DNA of 6,197 nt from Bacteroidota bacterium (GTDB taxonomy: Bacteria > Bacteroidota > Bacteroidia > Flavobacteriales_F > PHOS-HE28), in contig JAEYWT010000042.1 in assembly GCA_023428865.1 (NCBI GenBank), forward strand, positions 1 to 6,197. Reading direction: 5' to 3'. This document shows positions 1 to 5,389 of this stretch, piece by piece (position 1 is the stretch's first letter; each line of letters starts with the position of its first letter). Made by a program: the position numbers and the translations under genes. The notes below the pieces were generated by a model, which did not search any database, had not been told where the DNA came from, and saw only the letters and a list, made by a program, of their open reading frames with translations.

Positions 1-950
1 TCGTCGGGCTGACCGCGCTCGCCGCCGTCCAGCAAGGCTTCGTAGGGGATCGCGATCGCATCCGCCTGCCCGCGCGTGTGGATGGTGGCCTTGCCGTACA
101 GGCCGCTCGCCAGCTCCTTGCTCGGATCCACGATGCGCAGTTCCACCTGGAAGGCGCCCGAGCGTTGGTCGGCACCGGCGCTCTTGCTGCTCACCACAGC
201 GCGCATCGGTTTTCCGGGGAAGGCATCGGCATGCACGGTCGCGCTGTCACCCGTGTTCACCAAGGCCCAGTCCTTGTCGCTCACGCCGGCCTTCAGCAGC
301 CACTGGCCTTTGCCCGCGCCATTCACCATCAGGATCGGTGATCCCGCACCCACGAGCTGACCTTCGTTCACGAACTTCCGAAGCACGAAACCGGCACCGC
401 TCGCACGGATCTCCGCATGCCTTCGACCGTATTGCGCGGCGGTCAGTTGTTCCTTCGCCACGGCCAGTCCGGTGCGCGCATTCTGCACCGTCTCCAGGCT
501 GATCACGCTATCCCGGTACAAGGCCTCGGCGCGTTGCAGGTCGCGCTCCGACTTCTCATAACCGAGTTGCGCCTGCTGCACCTGGGCATCAATGTTCGTC
601 GGTTCCAACGTGGCCAGCAATTGCCCGGCCTTCACCGCTTCGCCTTCCTTCACCAGCACGCTGCGTACGATGCCACCGCTCAGGAAGCTCAGTGCGGTCT
701 CATCGTCGGTGGTGAAGAGGCCCGGTACGTTCACGGTGGCCGCGCTGTGTGAAGGGCGTACCTGCATCACGGTAACAGGTATGGCCGCACTTTCGGTGGT
801 CTCCGCTGGAACATCGGCGGAGGTGCATGCGCTGAAGAGGGTGAGCGTGGTGATAGTGGTGAGAACGGAGATAGTGGTGATAAAGGGCACTCCACCGCGC
901 CACTTTCTCACGCTCTCACCATTCTCTCCTTTCTTACCACTCTCACCCAT
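1..950 (-). CDS. RND efflux membrane-fusion (adaptor) lipoprotein, C-terminus outside the window
   Basis: Periplasmic adaptor that would join an inner-membrane RND pump to the TolC-like channel encoded just upstream. Reading the minus strand from the ATG at 950 gives 316 residues with no stop up to the left edge. A basic N-terminus and a Thr/Ile-rich hydrophobic stretch (about 21-38) end in a lipobox, LFSAC, with Cys42 the likely lipidated residue. A first lipoyl half follows (about 90-117, VLVKEGEAVKAGQLLATL), then an alpha-hairpin (about 118-180), then the second lipoyl half (about 181-210, containing FVNEGQLVGAGSPILMV), then beta-barrel sequence ending near an IPYEALLDGG stretch typical of this family. 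The start lies 14 nt after the channel gene's stop, so the two are co-transcribed. A GTG at codon 14 (911) is a possible alternative start that would give a more usual signal length. The last part of the membrane-proximal domain is missing. Family assignment is secure; the transported substrate cannot be read. Confidence 0.92.
   Translation of the reverse strand, partial: MGESGKKGENGESVRKWRGGVPFITTISVLTTITTLTLFSACTSADVPAETTESAAIPVTVMQVRPSHSAATVNVPGLFTTDDETALSFLSGGIVRSVLVKEGEAVKAGQLLATLEPTNIDAQVQQAQLGYEKSERDLQRAEALYRDSVISLETVQNARTGLAVAKEQLTAAQYGRRHAEIRASGAGFVLRKFVNEGQLVGAGSPILMVNGAGKGQWLLKAGVSDKDWALVNTGDSATVHADAFPGKPMRAVVSSKSAGADQRSGAFQVELRIVDPSKELASGLYGKATIHTRGQADAIAIPYEALLDGGERGQPD
852..887 (-). 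repeat. Degenerate 18-bp tandem repeat in the adaptor signal peptide
   Basis: The 11-mer gatagtggtga occurs at 852-862 and again at 870-880, exactly 18 bp apart. The two 18-bp units (852-869 and 870-887) agree at 15 of 18 positions. Because the unit is six codons, the repeat is in frame and produces the repeated hydrophobic pattern ITTISV/LTTITT of the adaptor's signal peptide. Nearby, ctctcacc is also repeated at 913-920 and 940-947, so the whole stretch 838-950 is compositionally simple. Confidence 0.7.
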
Positions 951-964
951 GTGATCGGTCGTTC

Positions 965-2323
965 TCATTTGCTCAAGGGGTATGATGCGTTCTGTCGTTC
1001 CATTTCGGCGAGGCGTTGCAGCACGGTGGTGCGGGCCACGGCGAGTTGCACCTCGGCACCGGTGAGCTGGTTGCGGGCATCGAGGTATTCGATCTGCGTG
1101 TTCACGCCTTCGGCAAAACCCTTCTCGATCAGGTTGAAGTAGCTGGTGGCGCTGGTGTGGCGCGCGGTGGCGCTACGCAGCACGGCTTGTGCGGTGGCCA
1201 GTTCACTATCGGCCTGTCGCGCTCCGAGGAGCAGTTGCTGGGTGGCGTTGCGTTCGGTGAGCTCGGCCACATCGCGGTCGAATTGCGCGCGGTGCTTCTT
1301 GTAGCGGTTACGCCCGCCGTTGAACAGCGGCACATCGAGCTGCACGCCGAAGAGGTAGTAGTCGGCGTAATCGTCCACCGTCCAATCCATGCCTTGGTAG
1401 CCGAGGTCGATGAAGGTGCTCAACTTGGGCACCCAGTAGTTGTTGGTCAGTTTCGTTTGCGCGTCGCGCAGGCCCACCGCGGTGCGCAGCGACTGCAATT
1501 CCTCACGGCGAATGATGTCGGCGGCTTGTGCTTGCAGCGTGTCTTTCAGCGCGACAGTGATGTCGAAGTCTTCATCCACCGGGCTTTCGAGGTCGGTGTT
1601 CAGCAGGAAGTTGAGGTAGCGTTTCGCGTTGGTGTGCTGGTTGGTGGCCTGTGCCAGTTGCGCGGTGATGTGCTCGCGTTCGGCCTGTGCGCGCAGCACC
1701 TGGGCGGGCACGCCCGAGCCATGGCGTTGCAGAGAGCGCGTTACTTCTACGTTGCGTTCGAGCAATTGCAGCGCGCTGGTGTAGCTGCGTACGGCCTGTC
1801 CGGCCATCAGCACGTTGAAGTAGGCTACCTTGATGTCCTTCACCAGTTCGCGTTGGTAGATGGCCACCTCGAATTCCTGCAGTTGCACGGCGTGCTGCTG
1901 GATGGATCGGTTGTGGACCAAGTCCATGTTCAGCAGCGGAAGGCTGGCTCGTACATGCACATCGTAGAAGTTCTTCGGATTCAGGTAGGCCTGCACGTTC
2001 TCCACTTCGGGAAAGGCATTTTGCCCGATGAACTGGTTCAAGGTGCGGTAGACCGGATTGACCAGATCACCCACGGGGAAATCGAAGTAGCGGCCGCCTT
2101 CGCCACTGAGGTAGCTGGCATTCAGGTTCAGCGATGGCAGGAACAATGAGCGTGCCTCTTTCAATCCAAGCATGGCTTGGTCCAGTGCGATGTGCTTCTG
2201 TTGCAGCACCACGTTGTTGGCGAGGCCTTGGGCGATGTAACCATCCAGCGGTTGTTGGGCCAACGCCATCAACGGTGCCGTACCAATGATCAAGAAGCTG
2301 ATCAGGACTGATCTAAAGAACAT
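965..2323 (-). CDS. TolC-like outer-membrane efflux protein (OEP family)
   Basis: Outer-membrane channel of a tripartite efflux pump, the exit duct for substrates delivered by the adaptor and RND pump. The 452-residue product begins with a Sec signal peptide whose hydrophobic core is followed by a signal-peptidase I site, ALA before QQ (cleavage after about residue 22). The mature part has the two-fold repeat of OEP proteins: helical stretches with frequent Ala, Gln and Leu, each followed by a beta-strand segment (SLNLNASYLSG near 64-74 and STFIDLGYQGMDW in the second half). The conserved-looking VQLDVPLFNGGRNRYK opens the second helical hairpin, and a GVNTQIEYLDARNQL stretch lies near the end, both typical of the family. 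The length is normal. The ATG at 2323 is the only start that keeps the signal peptide. The gene lies 61 nt after tetR and 14 nt before the adaptor gene. No Shine-Dalgarno precedes it, and an operator-like palindrome lies 11 nt upstream. Confidence 0.94.
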   Translation of the reverse strand: MFFRSVLISFLIIGTAPLMALAQQPLDGYIAQGLANNVVLQQKHIALDQAMLGLKEARSLFLPSLNLNASYLSGEGGRYFDFPVGDLVNPVYRTLNQFIGQNAFPEVENVQAYLNPKNFYDVHVRASLPLLNMDLVHNRSIQQHAVQLQEFEVAIYQRELVKDIKVAYFNVLMAGQAVRSYTSALQLLERNVEVTRSLQRHGSGVPAQVLRAQAEREHITAQLAQATNQHTNAKRYLNFLLNTDLESPVDEDFDITVALKDTLQAQAADIIRREELQSLRTAVGLRDAQTKLTNNYWVPKLSTFIDLGYQGMDWTVDDYADYYLFGVQLDVPLFNGGRNRYKKHRAQFDRDVAELTERNATQQLLLGARQADSELATAQAVLRSATARHTSATSYFNLIEKGFAEGVNTQIEYLDARNQLTGAEVQLAVARTTVLQRLAEMERQNASYPLSK

Positions 2324-2329
2324 CGTTCA

Positions 2330-2360
2330 TCGGATTAACAATGTTAACCAAATGGTCAAA
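2330..2360 (-). promoter_or_regulatory. Putative promoter of the efflux operon
   Basis: On the minus strand TTTG (2360-2357) is followed after exactly 19 nt by TAATCCGA (2337-2330), which weakly fits the Bacteroidota TTTG / TAnnTTTG pair. An eight-base T tract (2365-2358) overlaps the upstream element. If this is right, transcription would begin only a few bases before the ATG at 2323, an almost leaderless message. The downstream element is poor, so the exact promoter is uncertain; its overlap with the operator is the better supported point. Confidence 0.35.
2335..2347. promoter_or_regulatory. Operator-like palindrome TTAAC-AAT-GTTAA before the channel gene
   Basis: A perfect 13-bp dyad (five-base arms, three-base centre) 11 nt upstream of the channel gene start. 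The same arms and spacing recur before tetR at 3025-3037. Extended by one base, the two sites share 12 of 14 positions in opposite orientation (GTTAAC-N3-GTTAA). A repressor bound here would cover the probable promoter and start. It is inferred to be the binding site of the TetR protein encoded next door. Confidence 0.7.
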
Positions 2361-2384
2361 AAAAAGGGACACCTCGCGACGGAT

Positions 2385-3008
2385 TCATGGTTTCAGGCTT
2401 CGAAGCCAGATGGTGAATTGGTTCAGGCTGTCCTCCAGGAGTGTTCCTTGCTTCGCTTCGCTGATCACCTTGAAACACCGGTCGCGCACGAACAGGGCTG
2501 ACATGCCGTGTACGGTGCTCCAGATCAGGAAGCTGGTGATCTCCGCGTCGCTCTTGCGCAGGAGCTTCTTCTTCATGGCTTCTTCCACGGTGGCCACTAA
2601 CACCTGGAACACACGGTCACCTTCTTCCCACAGGTGATGTTTCTCATCCAGCGCTTCCACCGGGGCTTTCATGATGAACATGAGGTCGTACAAGCCCGGA
2701 TTCTCCTGCGCGAATTCCAGATAGACCTTGCCCATGGCGGTGAGCCGTTCCATGGGATCGCTCACGTGCGCCAACGGTGCCATGCGGCTGCCTAGCAACT
2801 GGAACGCTTCCACATGGAGCGCGTGGAAGATCGCGTCCTTGTCCTTGAAGTAGAGGTAGATCGTGGTGGGGCTGTAGGCGATCCGTTGTGCGATCATGCG
2901 CATGCTGGTGCGGTCATAGCCGTGCTCCAGGAAGAGCTCGCGCGCGGCATCGAGGATGGCCTTTTTGAGGTCCTCCTTCTCCTTGGCCTTGCGTGCGGCG
3001 ATGCCCAT
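2385..3008 (-). CDS. TetR/AcrR-family transcriptional repressor with WHG-type C-terminal domain
   Basis: One-component repressor, expected to act as a dimer and to leave DNA when a small ligand fills its C-terminal pocket. The 207-residue product has the TetR N-terminal fold: a first helix (AILDAARELFLEHGYDRTSM, about 17-36) and then the helix-turn-helix, about 35-54, with IAQRIAYSPTTIYLYFKDKD, which is the most conserved part of the family. The C-terminal half carries YLEFAQENPGLYDLMF (about 96-111) and an IWSTVHG stretch (Trp163, His167, Gly168), which match the WHG class of TetR ligand domains. Length is normal. It lies upstream of, and in the same direction as, the channel and adaptor genes, separated by 61 nt that contain an operator. 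A twin operator stands before its own start, so autoregulation is predicted. The ligand is unknown; substrates of the linked pump are the usual candidates. No Shine-Dalgarno is visible. Confidence 0.94.
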   Translation of the reverse strand: MGIAARKAKEKEDLKKAILDAARELFLEHGYDRTSMRMIAQRIAYSPTTIYLYFKDKDAIFHALHVEAFQLLGSRMAPLAHVSDPMERLTAMGKVYLEFAQENPGLYDLMFIMKAPVEALDEKHHLWEEGDRVFQVLVATVEEAMKKKLLRKSDAEITSFLIWSTVHGMSALFVRDRCFKVISEAKQGTLLEDSLNQFTIWLRSLKP

Positions 3009-3015
3009 GACGGGG

Positions 3016-3046
3016 CGAATTTAGTTAACGGTGTTAAGATGTCAAG
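3016..3046 (-). promoter_or_regulatory. Putative promoter of tetR
   Basis: On the minus strand CTTG (3046-3043) and TAAATTCG (3023-3016) are separated by 19 nt, the same spacing as the candidate promoter of the channel gene. TAAATTCG fits the Bacteroidota -7 pattern TAnnTTTG at seven of eight positions, with C for T at the seventh. TTGACA (3045-3040) also resembles a classical -35 box. The operator-like palindrome fills most of the spacer. Predicted transcription would start very close to the ATG at 3008. Confidence 0.45.
3025..3037. promoter_or_regulatory. Operator-like palindrome TTAAC-GGT-GTTAA before tetR
   Basis: A 13-bp dyad with five-base arms and a three-base centre, 16 nt upstream of the tetR start and placed between the two promoter elements. 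It is the twin of the site at 2335-2347. Placement inside a promoter spacer is typical of TetR-family autorepression. I saw no third copy of this motif upstream of the heme transporter genes. Confidence 0.7.
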
Positions 3047-3110
3047 TGTTTTTTTGAACAATCAGTGATCCGGGCTATGAATATGGCACGCAGCAACAAG
3101 TACCATGCGG

Positions 3111-3269
3111 TCAGGCGGAATGGGCAGACATTGAAGCCTTAAGTCGGTCGTCACAGCTTGATGGTTCAACCCGACGGCCTTTGATCATCTTGTTCACGGT
3201 CTTGGGGTTTGGTGAGAGCGCTGTGGTGACCTGAGACCAGGTCGTGGTCTCCGAGAGGAATGAGGTCGG
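3111..3269 (-). other. Short minus-strand frame, possible helix-turn-helix remnant
   Basis: Between in-frame stops at 3272-3270 and 3113-3111 the minus strand encodes 52 residues. They include TTWSQVTTALSPNPKTVNKM followed by IKGRRVEPSSCDDRLKASM. The pattern of a short helix, a turn at SPNP, a second helix with Thr-Val, and then a basic segment loosely resembles small helix-turn-helix regulators. There is no good start codon (only GTG or ATG inside the second helix) and no partner domain. It may be the end of a decayed gene or chance. Confidence 0.15.
3228..3251. other. Two overlapping, mutually exclusive inverted repeats
   Basis: GACCTG (3228-3233) pairs with CAGGTC (3238-3243) around a four-base loop. 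GAGACCA (3233-3239) pairs with TGGTCTC (3245-3251) around a five-base loop. Both are perfect, but they share bases, so only one could form at a time. No T tract follows on either side, so neither is a simple terminator. They lie about 245 bp upstream of the heme-binding protein gene. Confidence 0.45.
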
Positions 3270-3279
3270 TCATACCTCA
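3261..3279. other. Inverted repeat TGAGGT / ACCTCA
   Basis: Perfect six-base arms (3261-3266 and 3274-3279) with a seven-base loop, ten bases after the preceding pair of hairpins. It could be part of the same folded leader or a protein-binding site; six-base arms at this spacing are not rare by chance. Confidence 0.3.
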
Positions 3280-3333
3280 GTGCTCAGAGACCCAAAGGAT
3301 CCGTGTTTGGTCCGATGCTCCACACCAGATGAA

Positions 3334-3348
3334 TGCACGATATGTGCA
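3334..3348. other. Operator-like dyad TGCAC-N5-GTGCA
   Basis: A 15-bp dyad with perfect five-base arms (3334-3338, 3344-3348) in the gap upstream of the heme importer. Size and spacing suit a dimeric repressor, but arms of five bases are expected a few times by chance in a gap of this length. Confidence 0.2.
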
Positions 3349-3402
3349 ACGCAGCCAAGAGGACCTCGGTGTCTGCATGCACAGTGAGTACCGTTCCTCG
3401 GA

Positions 3403-3420
3403 ATACCCCGATCGCGGTAT
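3403..3420. other. Dyad ATACC-N8-GGTAT upstream of the heme importer
   Basis: Perfect five-base arms (3403-3407, 3416-3420), with the palindrome CGATCG inside the spacer. It ends 74 bp before the start of the substrate-binding gene, a position compatible with an operator for the importer. No known regulator motif is recognised. Confidence 0.2.
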
Positions 3421-3494
3421 AGGATGGTCAGTTGGGTGTAGGGTCCTTTGCGGCTTGGTTGCCGGTACTTCTCTCAACTCCGGAACATACGTAC

Positions 3495-4361
3495 ATGAAG
3501 AACCCGATCTGGCCACTCCTGGCGTCCATCATATTGATACAAAGCTGCGCGCAAGCTCCGGTGAAGGAAGAGCGCGGCAGTGCGGATATCCAACGGATCG
3601 TAACGATAAGTGGTACGGCAACGGAAACCGTGGCGGCCTTGGGTTTCGCCGATCGGATCGTTGGCGTGGATGTAACGAGCACTTTTCCAACGTCTGTGGC
3701 GGACCTACCGAAAGTAGGCCACGACCGCAGTATCCGTGCAGAGGGTGTGATCTCGTTATCGCCACAGGTGGTGGTGGCCGGTGCCTGGCAGTTGGATCCC
3801 ACGGTGAAGGCTCAGTTGGAGCAAGCCGGTGAGCGCGTGGTCACCTTCCCGTTGGAGTTCACGCTGGAAGGTGCGAAGACGATGATCCGTTCCTTGGCCG
3901 ATAGCCTGGGCGTCCCCGAACGGGCCGAAGCATTGATCAGCACGATCGACACGGATATGCAAGGCGTGCAGGCTTTATCGACCGCTCCGAAGGTCTTGTT
4001 CATCTATGCCCGTGGTGCTGGAACGCTGATGGTGGCCGGGACCGGAACGGCGATGCACAACATGATCGAACTAGCAGGTGGCCAGAACGCCATGACCGGT
4101 TTCGATCAGTTCAAACCACTAACGCCCGAGGCGCTGATCGCTGCCGATCCCGATGCGATCATCCTCTTCGACACCGCCATGGACGGTTTTCAGGGCGAAG
4201 AAGGGGTGATGAAGGTGCCCGGTATGGCCGCTACAACGGCGGGCAAGAACCGCGCGTTCATTACCATGGACGGTGGCCTTCTATCCAACTTCGGTCCTCG
4301 CATCGGGAAGGCGCTTACCTACCTCAACGAACGCTTCCGAGCGCTTCCTGCGCGGGCATGA
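3495..4361 (+). CDS. hmuT: HmuT-like heme ABC transporter substrate-binding lipoprotein
   Basis: Captures heme (or a related tetrapyrrole) outside the inner membrane and hands it to the permease. I take the ATG at 3495, giving 288 residues, because it opens a clean lipoprotein signal: MKNP, a hydrophobic run, and the lipobox LIQSC with Cys18. The in-frame ATG at 3432 adds 21 residues that only spoil the signal. The body is a class III binding protein (Peripla_BP_2) with RIVTISGTATETVAALG (34-50), LPKVGHDRSIRAEGVISLSP (71-90), then a mid segment FIYARGAGTLMVAGTGTAMH, then LAGGQNA with FKPLTPEALIAADPDAIILF, and finally VPGMAATTAGKNRAFITMDG with FGPR. The VG-x-x-R...EGV-x-SL-x-P and KPL-x-PEAL blocks are characteristic of the heme-binding HmuT/ShuT/PhuT group. 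His76 sits where several relatives use the Tyr heme ligand. The stop overlaps the permease start by 4 bp. Heme specificity is inferred; vitamin B12 or a siderophore is less likely. Confidence 0.85.
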   Translation: MKNPIWPLLASIILIQSCAQAPVKEERGSADIQRIVTISGTATETVAALGFADRIVGVDVTSTFPTSVADLPKVGHDRSIRAEGVISLSPQVVVAGAWQLDPTVKAQLEQAGERVVTFPLEFTLEGAKTMIRSLADSLGVPERAEALISTIDTDMQGVQALSTAPKVLFIYARGAGTLMVAGTGTAMHNMIELAGGQNAMTGFDQFKPLTPEALIAADPDAIILFDTAMDGFQGEEGVMKVPGMAATTAGKNRAFITMDGGLLSNFGPRIGKALTYLNERFRALPARA

Positions 4362-5389
4362 CCAGCAAACAGCGACTGGTGCTCGTTGGCCTTGGTGTTG
4401 CCTTGGTGCTGGCCTTGTTGCTGTCCGTTGCGACCGGTGCCGTGGCGATCGCTCCAGCGGAGTTGTTCGCTATGCTCGGCATGGGTGATGCACCCTTCAC
4501 CGAACAACAGGTCGCTGTGCTGCAAGTGGTGCGTTTGCCGCGCATGCTGGTGGCTATGCTCGCGGGTGGCGCCCTGGCCGTAGGTGGCGCGGCCATGCAG
4601 GCCTTGTTCCGTAATCCCCTGGCGGATCCCTCGTTGATCGGTATCAGTTCTGGCGCGGGCCTCATGGCGGCATTGGCGATCACAGCGGGTTCGCAGGTGG
4701 CCGTTCTCATCGGTGCATGGACAGGCTTTGTCTTTCTCCCGGTGATGGCTTTCACCGGAGCGCTGATCACCGCATTCTTGGTCTTCGCGATCTCGCGTGA
4801 TGGTGGTCGCACCAGCGTTCCGGCCATGTTGCTCGCAGGCATCGGCATCACCGCTATGGCGGGTGCTGGTACTGGGCTGCTGGTTTACACGGCGAACGAA
4901 TCGCAATTGCGCAGCATCACGTTCTGGATGCTCGGCAGCTTGGGTGGTGCCGACCGCACGGCGTTGTGGATCATGCTCGTTGCGGTGCCACTTCCTTTAT
5001 GGATCATCCTTCGATCGCACCGCCAATTGAACACGTTGGCATTGGGTGAATCGCAATCGCGCTACCTCGGGGTGGATCCCGAACGTATCAAGCGGAACAT
5101 GGTGTTGTGGACCTCCATCATGGTGGGTGCAACGGTCGCCTTATGTGGTGTCATCGGTTTCGTTGGACTCGTGGTGCCGCACATCCTCCGGATGGTGGGT
5201 GGGGCAGATAACCGCTACCTGCTGCTCGGTTCGATGTTGGGCGGCGCCGTATTGCTCAGCATTGCCGACACCGTTTCGCGCACCATGGCAGCGCCGGCCG
5301 AGATCCCGATCGGTATCATCACCGCATTGTGTGGCGCACCGGTCTTCCTCCTTCTGCTCGTTCAACGCAAACAGAACCTGGTGGCCTGA
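4358..5389 (+). CDS. hmuU: FecCD/BtuC-family ABC permease, HmuU-like
   Basis: Inner-membrane permease; two copies would form the channel of the importer. The 343-residue product is strongly hydrophobic, with about ten membrane segments as in BtuC. Family signatures are clear: RLPR (59-62), AGGALAVGGAAMQ (69-81), RNPLADPSLIGISSGA (85-100), FWMLGSLGGA (189-198), the cytoplasmic coupling segment LNTLALGESQSRYLGVD (224-240) that docks on the ATPase, and GVIGFVGLVVPHILR (264-278), followed by ADTVSR and a C-terminal EIPIGIITALCGAPVF block. Length is normal. Its ATG overlaps the stop of the binding-protein gene (ATGA), and its stop shares one base with the ATPase start, so translation is probably coupled. 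The family also includes siderophore and cobalamin permeases; the heme assignment rests on the neighbouring HmuT-like and HmuV-like proteins. Confidence 0.92.
   Translation: MTSKQRLVLVGLGVALVLALLLSVATGAVAIAPAELFAMLGMGDAPFTEQQVAVLQVVRLPRMLVAMLAGGALAVGGAAMQALFRNPLADPSLIGISSGAGLMAALAITAGSQVAVLIGAWTGFVFLPVMAFTGALITAFLVFAISRDGGRTSVPAMLLAGIGITAMAGAGTGLLVYTANESQLRSITFWMLGSLGGADRTALWIMLVAVPLPLWIILRSHRQLNTLALGESQSRYLGVDPERIKRNMVLWTSIMVGATVALCGVIGFVGLVVPHILRMVGGADNRYLLLGSMLGGAVLLSIADTVSRTMAAPAEIPIGIITALCGAPVFLLLLVQRKQNLVA

Larger units (their letters stand above)
3038..3494. other. Divergent intergenic gap between tetR and the heme importer
   Basis: About 457 bp beyond the tetR operator without a convincing gene. 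Open frames here are short, lack recognisable protein families, and some run on out of frame into the substrate-binding gene. It contains inverted repeats at 3228-3251, 3261-3279, 3334-3348 and 3403-3420, and an imperfect bulged stem pairing 3133-3147 with 3171-3182. It should also hold the promoter of the heme operon, but no clear -33/-7 pair stands out. I looked for cobalamin-riboswitch hallmarks and for a Fur-type box and saw neither. Confidence 0.6.

Noticed and set aside
18..41. Surface-export signal or CRISPR/mobile-element traces anywhere in the window
   Set aside because: No regularly spaced repeats, transposase, terminal inverted repeats or tRNA-like sequence were seen; the KEE after the HmuT lipobox is too far from Cys18 to fit the known Bacteroidota lipoprotein export signal.
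1016..2149. A 377-codon open frame on the plus strand opposite the TolC-like gene
   Set aside because: It is antisense to a clear OEP-family gene; its His/Val/Gln-rich sequence matches no fold I know, and long antisense frames are common in GC-rich coding DNA.
2348..2384. Rho-independent terminator after tetR
   Set aside because: There is a T8 tract on the minus strand (2365-2358) but no stem immediately before it; the tract more likely belongs to the promoter of the channel gene.
3233..3251. Hairpin as a transcription terminator
   Set aside because: No T-rich run follows the stem on either strand.
3432..3494. Upstream ATG as start of the heme-binding protein
   Set aside because: It would put 21 extra residues before the lipoprotein signal; the ATG at 3495 gives a normal lysine-bearing signal with lipobox Cys at position 18.
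3061..3494. Cobalamin riboswitch upstream of the ABC importer
   Set aside because: The conserved B12-box and the CCCGCAACTGT-like core are not present, and the transporter looks heme-type.
3260..3832. A 190-codon plus-strand frame starting in the gap and overlapping the binding-protein gene
   Set aside because: More than half overlaps the real gene in another frame, and the remainder has no recognisable domain or signal.
4319..4906. A 195-codon minus-strand frame opposite the permease gene
   Set aside because: Low-complexity polar product rich in Arg, Gly, His and Gln, opposite an unmistakable FecCD permease; a codon-bias shadow.
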